The notes under the pieces were generated by a model that saw only the letters and a list, made by a program, of their open reading frames with translations, was not told the DNA's origin and made no database searches. Of a stretch of 64,000 nucleotides of DNA, positions 1 through 10,864 are shown piece by piece. The position numbers and the translations under genes were made by a program. The stretch covers positions 77,563,009 through 77,627,008 of the forward strand of contig CM073594.1 in the NCBI GenBank assembly GCA_037074705.1, written 5' to 3'. The first letter of the stretch is position 1, and the number at the start of each line of letters is the position of its first letter. The stretch comes from Zhengitettix transpicula. Lineage: Eukaryota; Arthropoda; Insecta; Orthoptera; Tetrigidae.

Positions 1-1220
1 GTTACAAATCGCCCAGGCGTTCTCACTGCGCACTTAGACAGGCATTTGTCAACAAAAATTAGCTCGGAATTAACAGTAACGTCTGGGGTTCACGCCTACT
101 AACTCTCAAGTGTTCAAGGCTGCGAGCTTTTCCTGCACGGATTACATAATGGCCCCCGAACACCATATTATACTTAAATTAGCAATGATTTTGGAGTTTA
201 TGAATGCCAATACTAAAGCAATAAGTAATATTTCCTGTACTGATTTGTCTCATTCCGTCCTTTATCTGTATGAATGTTGCTATAACAAACATATATAAAT
301 GATTCGCTTCTCTTATGTGTATAAAATAATTAATTTTTCCAATTCGCAGAAGGCACAATTTGAAGAAAATTAAGGGTGATATTGTACACCAGTGTCTTTC
401 AAATTTATTGAATACCTACAATACTTCTGGATTTTTAAACTATAGTCCGTCTTAAACTAGAAGTCTCCTAGGGTGTCCGCATCGAAGAACCGGCACTGAT
501 TCAACGTAACGACGCACGGCTTATACAGTCCAATGAAAACAGTAGAATAACACCGCTATTGTTCAGCAACGCTGCTTAATATAAGCGTTGTTGTTGGTTG
601 ATTCAAGGTCACACCCCTCGCGGGAACTAACCACTATCGGTCTTCTAATTTAAAACAGACTATAGACCTAACACAACAAAGACTTAATTTCATGTAAAAG
701 AAACATTAACAATATGCATAATTAGGTCGCTGTATTTTACGTCATTCCAGTATGAATTTGAAATATTCTGAGTGCCCGACTGTAATATTGGGTTGAAATA
801 ATTGTGCAAAGCGTTACTTTGTCACAAAGTCTTCTACGGTGTATGCTATTTCTAAGTAATAACGCGTATATTATAAGTCTTTGTTCCAGTTCCAGTACAA
901 GTGCTTTTTGTTACTTCCTGACTACCTAATACAATTATCCTCTCCACTTTATATCAGTGATGTTCTTGACCAGTAATTTCATGCTCCGAAAAAAAATTTA
1001 ACTTACCGACTGAATTTAGAGTATTAATTTTTTAATTGACAGATGACAATATTAAATAGCCACAATCGGTTTCTATCTTCAGGAAGCATGAAGTTAAAAT
1101 TAAATTATTTAAGTTTATGTCAAGTACAGATAAAACTTATATTTTATTTCGATTGACTGTCTTTCATCGTTTTCGTAATTTTCCTCAGCTGAATGTGTAC
1201 AAACAGAATTTAAAATGAAT
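1..1220. other. AT-rich non-coding DNA, nothing recognised
   Basis: No frame here resembles a known protein, and no repeat seen elsewhere in the window was recognised. Base composition is uniformly AT-rich with many poly(A)/poly(T) runs. Confidence 0.5.
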
Positions 1221-1221
1221 A

Positions 1222-1512
1222 GGGGTAAGCTGCGTCCCCACAGCAAACCCCTCTCCCGTCATCGGAAGGGCGTGGGACAAGTACCAAATGCCCCACCTAC
1301 CCGATGCAGGTTTTTTATAGGGTTTGTCCTGCATTTCTTTTAGGCGAATGCCGGGTAGGATCCTTAAAATATAGCCCGGGGGCCCTAGTAACCCTTGGCT
1401 ACCTTCCTACACCCTACCGCATCCCCCCTTTCAAATCCCTTTCCTATGCCATAAGAGGGGAGTTGCCACTATGTGGATTACCCTATACATAGCCTATCTA
1501 CACCAAAAAAAA
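1222..1512 (+). repeat. GC-rich poly(A)-tailed retroposon, copy A1
   Basis: This segment is one of five copies of a family. The others are 4,543-5,045 (minus), 7,258-7,487 (plus), 57,340-57,660 (minus) and 62,097-62,205 (plus). Shared blocks include GCGAATGCCGGGTAGGATCC, CTTGGCTACCTTCC and GGATTACCCT, followed by an A-rich tail here (C then nine A). The A tail at one fixed end suggests the 3' end of a non-LTR element or a SINE. No coding capacity was seen, although a 62-residue frame crosses it. Confidence 0.7.
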
Positions 1513-2090
1513 ATAATAAAATAACCTGTATTCCCCTGTCCTAGTCACTGAAATAGTTTTTTTTCGTAACAACTCGAACATAATTCACCAATGTACGATA
1601 TGATATTAACATCCATGTAGGTTACATAGATGGCTGATTTTTTTAATCCTGATAACCTTTGCTTACAAAATGTACGCATATTTAGCGGATCAGTGTTTCT
1701 AGTAGCCACAATTACGACGAAAAAATGTCCCAAGGAGACACAAAGAAATGATTGCCAACGTTCTCTTACAAAATAAAAGTCTATTGATATTCCATCCGTA
1801 ACAACTATGGCGTAATAAAGCATTATTCCCTTGCAGACTTTGGCACAATTTCCTGCCTATTACAGTCAGATCGCCCGAAGCGAAAGTACGAATTTGCCAC
1901 AAATTATCTGTTGTAAGAAAATAATAATATGGTGAAAGAGGAAATGCTTTAAGTTTACGTTTCAGTCGTTACATAAATACTAAGAAATAGCTTTCTCGAT
2001 AAATGCAGTCGACCTGACAGGCAGGCAACGGAAAGAGTATTTCTAAATACATTATACATAGGTATTACACCTTGGATCAAATCTAGTGGT
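1513..2090. other. Non-coding, nothing firmly recognised
   Basis: Two overlapping minus-strand frames of 67-92 residues occur at 1,545-1,902, but they match nothing I recognise and share sequence in different frames, as expected of chance openings. Confidence 0.4.
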
Positions 2091-2104
2091 CGTCGATGAC
2101 ACGC

Positions 2105-2285
2105 GATCGGACCAAAGATGGATTGTCCGAAGTGGCCTTCACGATCACAGAATTTGGCTCTGTTGGTTTTTTTTCTGTGGGGTCTTTTGTTTTAATTGAT
2201 TCACGAGACGCCTGTAGAAACATAGGAAATTCTTCTGGACGACTGATTGAAGAGTCACCAGATGTGATGGAGAGAGTTTAACAGA
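2105..2285 (+). pseudogene. DDE transposase C-terminal relic
   Basis: Reading plus-strand triplets from about 2,132 gives W-P-S-R-S-Q-N-L-A-L, then FFLWG, then HETPVET after a stop codon. This is the pattern seen at the C-terminus of insect IS630/Tc1/mariner-like DDE transposases, where WP-RSPDL-PLDFFLWG carries the last catalytic acidic residue. Here that Asp region reads QNLALL, so the catalytic site is lost. At least three stop codons and a frame change after the FFLWG region show it is dead. No terminal repeats were found. Confidence 0.55.
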
Positions 2286-2464
2286 ACCGGACTTGTTGTG
2301 GAATCAAAATGCTAGCCATCCTTTGAAAACCACAATAGATTTGCTGTTTAACAGTAAACAAAATTGTGTGCCAAAAATTATTGTATCTATACTGAATCAT
2401 TCCTAACTATAATAAATAAAACAGAGTGTTTAAATGAAAAACTTTACGTCTGATTGAAAATTAA

Positions 2465-2545
2465 TAATCAAAATGATAGACAAATAAAATGAGAATATAA
2501 ATACCACACGTTTCTAGGATCCCTGTCCGTTTCTTCAGGTTCTAA
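2465..2545 (-). repeat. Hairpin-module repeat, divergent copy
   Basis: On the minus strand CCTGAAGAAACGGACAGGG leads through a GGA...TCC stem to GAAACGTGTGG and an AT-rich tail. It matches the layout of the better copies at 10,865-11,250 and 58,890-59,005. The GTGTGGTATTT tail is shared with the copies near 10,140 and 40,830. Confidence 0.45.
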
Positions 2546-2635
2546 GAGGAGCCTAGAGTGACACAACTGCACTCGTCAGTTGACAAAACTCAAAAGCTGT
2601 TGTCTTATTTTGTCTGTAATTGGCTATCGTTTTGA

Positions 2636-2845
2636 TTATTAAAACAGAGTGTTTGTTTGTTTATATGTAATTATATTGATAGTATTTCTACCTATTTGTT
2701 AGTGTTGTATAACTTCAACCCCTTTCGGTATAGGAGGGGAGCACGCTTAGGGGTGGGGGTGCTTACAAGAAACATAACGCGAAAACAACCAAGACTCGAG
2801 TCAAATCGTGGTTATGGATGTCGCTGAGTTTATTTATGACAAATT
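2636..2845 (+). mobile_element. Fragment of the Helitron-like family
   Basis: Read in reverse complement, it contains GACATCCATAACC, CGATTTGACTCGA, the TTCGCGTTAT block, CCACCCCTAAG and CCGAAAGGGGTTGAA, all found in the same order inside the elements at 41,415-49,277. Its left edge, AAACAGAGTGTTTGTTTG, resembles their 5' end (AAAAGAGTGTATGTATG). It is thus a short 5'-end fragment in the opposite orientation to the tandem pair. Its 3' end is lost. Confidence 0.6.
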
Positions 2846-3214
2846 TCTGTCGTGATCTTAAAATTGAAGATGTAATTTCTTGACGGAGCACATCGGTTTT
2901 CTTTCAACATTGCGTTAGTAAAAGAAAACATATCTTACATCCGTGTGGTCGCCCTCCAGTCTTATTGACTCCATGAGCATTTGGATTCGGGATCTATATC
3001 ATCTAATTTCCAAAGTTCTTTGCGTGGAACTGTATTTCTTTATGGAATCATCATGACCGCAGAATTTTTTGATCCGGTGTTGAGCTCGCTGTTATGTAAC
3101 TGATATACAGTCGTTATCGTTCCCAGTTGGTTCAATCCATACCAACATGTCCAGAAAAAAATCTAATAGGTTCCCACATCGTATCAGAAAAAATTTTCAT
3201 AATTTTTTGGTGCT
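2846..3214. other. Non-coding, nothing recognised
   Basis: Mixed-composition sequence with no recognisable protein similarity or repeat relationship within the window. Confidence 0.4.
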
Positions 3215-3445
3215 TTCCCTTATTTTTTGGTATGTCCAAATTTTGTTTAATTTTTACTGTGTCCGGCTCAAAAATGGCGGCCATTTTTCTTGTAGACCGC
3301 ATGCTGTTTTTCGCGTTTGCAGGTATCGACGAATTACCTCAATTATTCTGAAATGGGTTATCCTATCCTTTAAAAATAAACTCCATCGTGTTCAGTAAAT
3401 TCAGGCCTATAAATGAAGCTCCGTTTACTTACCTAGTATTATTTT
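3215..3445 (-). repeat. Dispersed repeat, inverted partner of 5,050-5,250
   Basis: The reverse complement shares ordered blocks with 5,050-5,250: GGTAAGTAAA, TTTATAGG, AACACGATG, GCGAAAAACAGCA, AATGGCCGCCAT and TTAAACAAAATT. The two copies face each other across about 1.6 kb. A 74- to 83-residue frame passes through but matches nothing, so I treat it as non-coding. Confidence 0.65.
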
Positions 3446-4542
3446 TCATGTCGTCAGCGAAACAGAAATTTATCGATTGCAAATTCAAATTCAAATTCGT
3501 AGGCCAACTTCTTCAAGCAGGAACCCAATATTGTTGTGCTTTTACAGATAATAGAGTAGTTAGTTTATATAAAGTATCAACGGTGACTGACGTAACCTTA
3601 ACAAATTGCATAATTTTAAAAGCGGTATATTTCAATTTTTTTCAAAGTTAGAGTTGAAATATCTCTGTCGGGGGACAATTTAAAAATCTGGATTTCATCT
3701 TTGGGATACAAGTCAAAGTTCGTATGAAAAATTGTAAAATATAGCAAAAAATGCTAAGGAAACTATTATGTATGATAAATATCATTGCACTATTATATAA
3801 TGTTAATTTCAATAATCGTAATGAAATACAAAAATGGAAATATAACAAGTCTGTTTTGAAAATTAATAATAAGATAAAATAGCCAAATACTGTGAAGTGA
3901 TGATATTATTATCACACATCGCTTCTGGAAACTTTGATCCTTTCCTCGGATGCTAAATAAAAAACCTCTTAAAAAACACCATTATAACTATGAGGTAAAA
4001 TGAAATAAATTATTTCCCTGAATTACTTTAGCACTGAACTAAAACTTGTTGATTGACAACTGTAAAATGTCTTCCCACCTATATTTTTTTAAATATTGAT
4101 TTAACAGTCCTGATATTTATTCACAAACTTTCGGTGTTATATAAAAAGTACGTCCGGACACACGAGAGACTTCCAGGAGAATATATTTTTGATTTAAATA
4201 ATTCAAGTATTATACCTGTGTAAATCAAGCATTTTTTCTATATTTAACTATTTTTTATACCAACTTAGAGGTGAATCCCAACTGGTCCTCCAACAGAGAT
4301 ATTGCCACTCAAACACTTGCAAAAAATTAATTTTTAAAAAAATTGTGTAATTTGTAAAGAGTAAGTCAGCTAACCGTTTCTATGGTTCATATGTAGTAAC
4401 TAAAGTATTATGTGAGAGCGCAATGCTCACAAACAGTTTCTCCTTGGATAAATAATCCTACAAAAATTGAAGTGCCTTCATTTGCAACCGAAAACTTGGT
4501 TTTACTCAAACTAAATGAAAAAAATAATATTAGGTAAGTTTT
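3446..4542. other. AT-rich non-coding DNA with one divergent hairpin-module copy
   Basis: About 3,865-3,960 (minus) holds a divergent copy of the hairpin module: CCGAGGAAAGGATC, a short stem closing with TTTCC, then AGAAGCGATG and TATTTGGCTA. The last block is shared with the copy at 10,080. The rest shows no recognised feature. Confidence 0.4.
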
Positions 4543-5250
4543 TTTAGGGTAACAGGCTCCATGAGGGTAATCCACATAGTAGCAACTCCCCTTTAATAAC
4601 ATAGGAAGGGATTTGAAAGGGGGGATGTGGAAGGATAGAGGAAGGTAGCCAAGGGTTAACTAGGGCCCCAAGGCTATGGTTTAAGGATCCTACCCGGCAA
4701 TTCGCCTAAAAGTGATGCAGGGAAAACCCTAGAAAAACCTGGGGCATTTGTACTTGTTCCACGCCCTTCCGATAGCGGGAGAGGAGTTTGCTGTGGGGAC
4801 ACAGCTTTCCCCTCTCCGTGCCTTGACCAGTTTAGGAGGCAGCTGACCGACTATTCCAATAGGAATAGCCGACAACTCTTACCGTATGCCCAAGGTCTGA
4901 GACCCCGGAACATACACCTCTCAAAACAGGCCAAGGGACCTCGGCATGTGGGAACCTTAGTTCAAAAAACGAGAGAGATGTGGAAGCATCCCCAATGGTA
5001 GCCTCCGCCAGTGCTCTCTGGGAAGAATTCTCTCGCAGGCTTCCTTTATTAGGTAAGTAAAAATAAGTTTGATTTATAGGTCAGAGTTTACTAAACACGA
5101 TGCAGCTTACATGAAAAGGAAAGGAGAACATTGCTGGGTAATTTCAAAATTCGTAGGTTCCTCCAAATGCGAAAAACAGCACGCGGTGTACAAAAAAATG
5201 GCCGCCATCTTTGATAAATAAAAGTTAAACAAAATTATTTTTGAGAAGAG
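4543..5250 (-). repeat. GC-rich retroposon, longest copy A2 with 5' extension
   Basis: On the minus strand this runs from the block shared with 3,215-3,445 through a GC-rich central part to the GGATTACCCT block and an A-rich tail near 4,543. It is the longest copy in the window and shows that the two repeat blocks belong to one element of at least 700 bp. No open frame of useful length is preserved. It could be the 3' part of a non-LTR element or a long SINE. Confidence 0.6.
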
Positions 5251-5330
5251 ACTACGGAATCTCAGACGGCTACAAGTAATACCTCAACGATCCCCAATAT
5301 ATGAACTCAATCATACATTATTTGAGGGAC

Positions 5331-6320
5331 TTGTGACAATAAACTAAATATTAAAAAATATATATTTTTGAACTAAAACATAAAAACCACGTAGGATGAT
5401 GTGACAATAAACTAAATATTAAAAATACATATAATTTTGAACTAAAACATAAAAACCACGTAGGATGATGTGACAATAAACTAAATATTAAAAATAAATA
5501 TATTATAGAACTAAAACATAAAAACCATGTGGGATGATGTGGCAATAAACTAAATATTAAAAAATATATATTTTTGAACTAAAACATAAAAACCACGTGG
5601 GATGATGTGACAATAAACTAAATATTAAAAATAAATATATAGAACTAAAACATAAAAACCATGTGGGATGATGTGACAATAAACTAAATATTAAAAAATA
5701 TATATTTTTGAACTAAAACATAAAAACCACGTGGGATGATGTGACAATAAACTAAATATTAAAAAATATATATTTTTGAACTAAAACATAAAAACCACGT
5801 GGGATGATGTGACAATAAACTGAATATTAATAAATATATATTTTTTAACTAAAACACAAAAACCACGTGGGATGATGTGACAATAAACTAATATATATTT
5901 TAACTAAAACACAAAAACCACGTGGGATGATGTGACAATAAACTAAATATTAAAAAATATATATTTTTGAACTAAAACACAAAAACCACGTGGGATGTTG
6001 TGACAATAAACTAAATATTAAAAAATATATATTTTTGAAGTAAAACACAAAAACCACGTGGGATGATGTGACAATAAACTAACTATTAAAAAATATATAT
6101 TTTTTATTAAAACACAAAAACCACGTGGGATGATGTGACAATAAACTAAATATTAAAAATACATATATTATAGAACTAAAACATAAAAACCATGTGGTTT
6201 GATGTGACAATAAACTAAATATTAAAAATATTTTTTTTTGAACTAAAACACAAAAACCACGTGGGATGATGTGACAATAAACTAAATATTAAGAAATATA
6301 TATTTTTGAACTGAAACATC
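5331..6320 (+). repeat. 68-bp tandem satellite, about 15 units
   Basis: GTGACAATAAAC recurs at 5333, 5401, 5470, 5539 (GTGGCAAT variant), 5607, 5673, 5741, 5809, 5877, 5932, 6000, 6068, 6135, 6204 and 6271. Spacing is 66-69 bp except for one 55-bp unit. Each unit has an AT core, GAACTAAAACATAAAAACC, then ACGTGGGATGAT. Early units carry ACGTAGG or ATGTGGG and later ones mostly ACGTGGG with ACACAAA. Unit length is not a fixed multiple of three, so the short minus-strand frame across it (repeated HHPTWFLCFSS) is not a gene. Confidence 0.92.
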
Positions 6321-7255
6321 AAGGAATGCGCGAACAATTTTTATTCTTTTCTGAGATGGTGCGGGAACTAGTGCTGGACCACTTGGCTTGGAGTGGCCCG
6401 GTTACATAGTGTAATTGTTGTACACATCCAGGATTAAGAATAAAGCATCATATCGGAAACTCCCATGAGTTGTGATGCGCAAAAAAGAACTGTATCGAAC
6501 AGCTTATCACGTTGGCGACGCCGTATTTAGTGAAATCCTCTATTATTGGTTCTTGTGCAACTGATCTGATAAGAAGATGTTTACATGAGAATGTTTGTAA
6601 CGGCTCGAACTCGTTCAAGGTCGTCGGCCGGAACTACTTTTCAGGCAATGCAGGATACCAGTGGTTTCCGGCAAGGTTTTTTATCACCTCCCAGACAGAA
6701 GATGCCTGCATGATTCAATGAACTCACACCTCAAACTTTCTTCCCACAATTTTACACTTAGTACAACTGCAACACGACCCTTAAAGCATTTGTTGTACTG
6801 AGTAAGCACGAGAGTCTGCTTCTCTACACACATATGATTTAGGTATAATACTACCATCAAGTTAAACCAGCCAGCTATCAAAAATAGCATTTATTAAGAA
6901 TAATAAGATCATTGCCGAAATATTCTGGTGAAAGTATCATAATATCAAAATAAAGTGTAACTTAAATTTAAGGACATTAAATAAACTGGTTTTTAAAAAT
7001 AATCGAAGAGCAAAGATAACTCTTCACATAAACATACAAGTAGCAAAAATAATAATTAAAAAATTATTGAGTTCGTCAAATCCCATTAAGTTCCTTGGGC
7101 CTTCAATCCACACCGAAAAAAAAATACATCCGGTTATCTGCCATCCTCTAGACTCTATAATAATTGAAACTTCTTCAATTGAATACACGTACGAGGTCGT
7201 TAAAGGATTTAATACTTTTCTCGTACTTCTAACGAGAAATATAATTCTCCACATC
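6321..7255. other. Non-coding, unassigned
   Basis: The first 200 bp past the satellite are less AT-rich. A 69-residue plus frame at 6,512 and overlapping frames at 7,024-7,345 match nothing I know. Confidence 0.4.
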
Positions 7256-7257
7256 AG

Positions 7258-7487
7258 CACTTGTATCACCTACCTAATGCAGGTTTTTCTAGGGTTTTCC
7301 CTGCATTTCTTTAGGCGAATGCCGGGTAGGATCCTTAAAATATAGCCCGGGGGCACTAGTTAACCCTTGGCTACCTTCCTCTACCCTTCCGCATCCCCCC
7401 TTTCCAATCCCTTCCTATGCTATTAAAGGGGAGTTGCCCAACGTGGATTACCCTCATGTAGCCTGTTGCCCTAAAAAAATATTAAAA
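7258..7487 (+). repeat. GC-rich poly(A)-tailed retroposon, copy A3
   Basis: It has the same ordered blocks as A1: GCAGGTTTTTCTAGGGTTTT, GCGAATGCCGGGTAGGATCC, GGCTACCTTCC and GTGGATTACCCT. It ends CCTGTTGCCCT followed by seven A residues, which fixes the polarity of the family. Confidence 0.75.
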
Positions 7488-8049
7488 AAAGAGCTGGTAT
7501 TTAAAAAATAACTTCAATTCTCTTCTTTCACAGATCATGAAAAATTATATGAAACTAAATGAACTGATGCAACGTGGACATTTGAAGTACTAAATTTATT
7601 CAATCTTAACCATTCAATCAATTTATTCAATCATACCAATAATCGGCTTAAACTCACTCTTTCCCATGATTCGTGTGTCGAAACTAATTATTAACAATTA
7701 TTATATAAACTTTTCATTTCCATTCTTATTTTAAAATACAATAATACTCATTAGCAGTTGTGATAATAATTAAGAAATTAAAAAAGCTCTTGAGTCAGAA
7801 AAGTAATTATGTTTATTAATGAATGTAAGCTTTCACGGTGTAAATTATCAGATTGTATCAATTATTAAATAAACATAATTATTAAAAAAATCGCGGTTAA
7901 GCACCAAGTACAAATTTCTGGATGTTGACGTTTCTGCGGTCATTCTCTACCTGTGTCTTCATAAATCTGAACCTGGTCCTCAACCAAGAAAAATTTAAAA
8001 ATAATTATGTTTATTTAATATTTGATAAAATCTGAAAATTATCTTTTAA
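7488..8049. other. AT-rich non-coding DNA, nothing recognised
   Basis: No protein similarity was seen. Short near-duplicate phrases built on TTATTCAAT and AATAATTA are probably simple-sequence drift. Confidence 0.4.
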
Positions 8050-8135
8050 TAAATAAATAAGAAACACAGGCAATATGTCAGAAAAATTAATTAATTAATC
8101 CCAAAGTACAACGATTCGTCCAGGATTTCAGGTAA
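8050..8135 (-). repeat. Hairpin-module repeat copy
   Basis: On the minus strand the order is ACCTGAAATCC, TGGACGAATCGT, an AT-rich spacer, then TTTTTCTGACATATTGCC and TTATTTATTTA. This is the standard layout of the family, with a changed core (GAATCG for GAAACG). Confidence 0.6.
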
Positions 8136-8339
8136 CCAGGCAAAATACCTCAATAGCAAAAATTATGTGATAAATTAGAAATTTAAATTGACCAAAACAT
8201 AGTTAAATGAGTAATAGAAATCTACAGATTTGAATTAATTTCCGTTAAAATATAATTTATACCGACAGCTTTGAATTCTGCGTCCTATGATGATTGTTGT
8301 ATCCAAAATTTTACCATTTCTCAAAAAAATTATTAAATG

Positions 8340-8617
8340 TTTTTGATTTTTTTGATTAATTGTTTAATAAATTTTTATGTCATATTGCCTGCATTGCATT
8401 TCTATTAACGAAATATATTAATTTCGAGACGTTTCGTCGTCTTTTGGGACCTCATAAATTTAGATAACTTTTAATAATTGCATACAAAATTATTAAAAAC
8501 TGTCAAATGTGATTAAATTCCAAAAGAGGACGAACTTTCGTGAAATTAATATTTTATATTAATGAACATTATAACTACTTTTCTGATTCAAAGCCGTCTT
8601 CTTATTTATTTATATAT
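8340..8617. repeat. Inverted pair of hairpin-module repeats
   Basis: The left arm (minus) contains GAGGTCCCAAAAGACGACG followed by AAACGTCTCG and a tail with CAATATGACAT. The right arm (plus) contains TTCCAAAAGAGGACGAAC and ends TTTTCTGATTC...TTCTTATTTATTTA. The two face away from a common centre near 8,480. Confidence 0.55.
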
Positions 8618-8629
8618 TATTATATTTTT

Positions 8630-8705
8630 TCAAGATGATTGTGTAAATCAGTCATTAAGGCCGAAACGTGTGAACAAACCGCACGTTATAAATCTAATCT
8701 AAATT
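8630..8705 (+). repeat. Penelope-like or hairpin-module 3' end with AATCT tail
   Basis: GATGATTGTGTAAATCAG leads to AAGGCCGAAACGTGTG and then to a short AATCTAATCTAA tail. A similar tail closes the Penelope-type 3' end at 13,705-13,980. Confidence 0.35.
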
Positions 8706-9195
8706 TTTAATTGAATAAATTGTAAGTAACACTATAAATTTTAGTTATACATTAAAAATTATCATTATTTGTAAAAATTTGTTTTCTTAAAAAATCTTTA
8801 GATTACTGAATTTAATTGAAATTGTTTGTTGAATATAATGTTTTAAATTTCTGTGAATAAATAAAAATTTTTAATATATATATATATATAATAGTGTTTT
8901 TCACAAACTAATTATTGTAATTGGATTTTGTCACGGCCGTATTAATGACGTATATTCATTTTTTAGCGCTACGTGCTATCCTATCAAAATTTGTTAATTC
9001 CTAACAAAAAATTCTATGAATTTCTGTAAAGCTCGTTAAATATTTCCAACACAACTAAACGATTCCAAATGGTACTTCATACATGTTTGGTGAACCAATG
9101 TGTCTGGGACATTTGTGCTGGTTGCGATGAGATGTTTGGAACATTTATTGCGTTTTAATTTTCGTTGTCTGATTTGCGAAATGGACTTTCACAGA
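8706..9195. other. AT-rich non-coding DNA with short TA run
   Basis: It contains an AT-dinucleotide run around 8,873-8,891 and nothing else recognised. Confidence 0.4.
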
Positions 9196-9196
9196 T

Positions 9197-9405
9197 AAAC
9201 GTGTCTGCTTACCGTTTTGTTTCCAATGCGGTGTAGGGACACCTCAGATATTGAAGCAAGCATTTAGAGACGATGCAGAATGCCACAAAGAAACTTACCA
9301 CTGGTTTAATGGATTTAAAGTTGGCAGAACGTTGATAACGCCCGTCAACAACCTCGTCGATTGTTTTCGGACTATGGTTCTGGATGACCGTCATCTAATG
9401 AGGAC
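9197..9405 (+). pseudogene. Mariner transposase N-terminal relic
   Basis: The plus frame reads ...LPFCFQCG, then LKQAFRDDAECHKETYHWF, then NGFKVGRT, followed later by MVLDDRHLM. Intact mariner transposases have an N-terminal helix-turn-helix with the pattern KFCFKLGK / LKQAFGDDA / EWFKRFKEGRTS, so the order and spacing fit. No catalytic D,D34D region follows, and the frame runs into unrelated sequence near 9,410. It is a short dead fragment, with no inverted terminal repeat seen. Confidence 0.65.
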
Positions 9406-9788
9406 TTACTGTATGGGACGTTCCACAGGATTTTATTTTATTCGCGTCTTTATAGAATGTTTTGGCAGAACTTCGTATTTTATACCTAGTGATGAGAATT
9501 AATTACTACAGTTTACGATATTATCTGAGGCTGGAAGGTAGAAATGGGAGCTGTCGAAACGTCGGTGTTGCCGAAACAGCTCGTGTGGAACCCAAGAAGT
9601 CTTTCTTGATATTATTACTTGGTTTCACGTTTAGTAAATTCTGGTGCATAAATAATTTTTCATTCTTATCCATTTACATGTAGAGACTGCAACTCGTTAA
9701 TCAACACAAAATCCTTTGATTCTGCAGAATTTAATTGAGCATGTCAACTTGACATTTTCAAGCGTCTTTTTCATAGTAAATTGCGTTA

Positions 9789-9819
<31 letters not shown>

Positions 9820-10014
9820 AGTATAAAATAAAATCCATCAGTTAATAATTATCACAGTTTTTCAATATAAATTCTAGGCTGTAGCAGGAAATGAAAGACA
9901 ATATACTCAGGAATAAAAGAAAACAGAAATATTTCGAGAAATTTTTCCACTCTTTTACATAATGAGAGAGAAAATTAAAAACAATTTGAACACGCAATCT
10001 CATTTGAGGGAATT
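9406..10014. other. Non-coding, with TA microsatellite at 9,792-9,819
   Basis: A 28-bp AT-dinucleotide run lies in otherwise unassigned DNA. A 73-residue frame at 9,462 resembles nothing known. Confidence 0.45.
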
Positions 10015-10235
10015 TAATGATATTCAACATAGAACAGAAAATAAGAAGTAATAATATATATAATTTTATATTAAGAAAGATAGCCAAATACGGACAACGT
10101 TTCTGGAATCATTGTTCCTTTATTCAGGTAGAAACGATGTGTGGTATTTCTATCATCACTTCCTCTGTCTGTATTTTACTATTTTTCTTACTATTAATTT
10201 TCAAAGCAGGCGTAAATTTATATATATTTTTCTTC
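10015..10235. repeat. Head-to-head pair of hairpin-module repeats sharing a centre
   Basis: On the minus strand CCTGAATAAAGGAACAATG pairs GGAA with TTCC and continues AGAAACGTTGTCC. On the plus strand, starting at the same centre, GTAGAAACGATGTGTGG continues ATCATCACTTC and ATTAATTTTCAAAGC, which match the minus-strand copy at 3,865-3,960. Confidence 0.55.
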
Positions 10236-10864
10236 CTGACTTGAGTTCAAATCAGTACCTTAAGGCTTAAACTAATGTTAAATATAAGAAAAAATTTGAG
10301 GAATGTATTTAGGAAACGTTTGAACTTTTACACTCCCTGATACAAATGATAACCTAGAGAACAAAACTTTCGGCAATTATGTTACTCTCGTTAAATTAAA
10401 TATATATTATTTTAAACAAGCGTTTACTTTGTCCAACACTTTTGGATTATTCATGAATATTTAGACAAGGCTCTGAGATAGTTACAATTATAAAACGGTC
10501 AAAGTGTAATTAAGATAATAGAATCACTGCAAAGTTACTTAAAAATCATATATGAAATAATAATAAATGAAAAATCCAACTCCCGACCATTGCATTTGTT
10601 GAGTCCTACATATTTTCAGGCTATAAAATTAATTACGTGGAGGAAAGTTTCGCGAACTTCTCTCCAGATATCCTGATTTTGCTCCAAAAATTATCCCAGC
10701 CATTCTGACTCACGAAATAGCTTCTCATACAACAAATTTCAGTGGTTAACCGACCGATTTCGTGGATATGTATGTATATATGTTTAACTTCTGTCCCAGG
10801 TACACCTTTTCAATATTTACAGGCAAAATAAAAATTCATTTTTAATACGTAATATAATCTGACA
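10236..10864. other. AT-rich non-coding DNA, nothing recognised
   Basis: No repeat relation to the rest of the window and no recognisable coding signal. Confidence 0.4.

Noticed and set aside
1304..1492. 62-residue plus frame as a small protein gene
   Set aside because: It lies wholly within a dispersed retroposon copy, and the frame is not kept in the other copies.
5331..6320. CRISPR-like array
   Set aside because: Units are contiguous 68-bp repeats with no unique spacers, in a eukaryotic context; it is a satellite.
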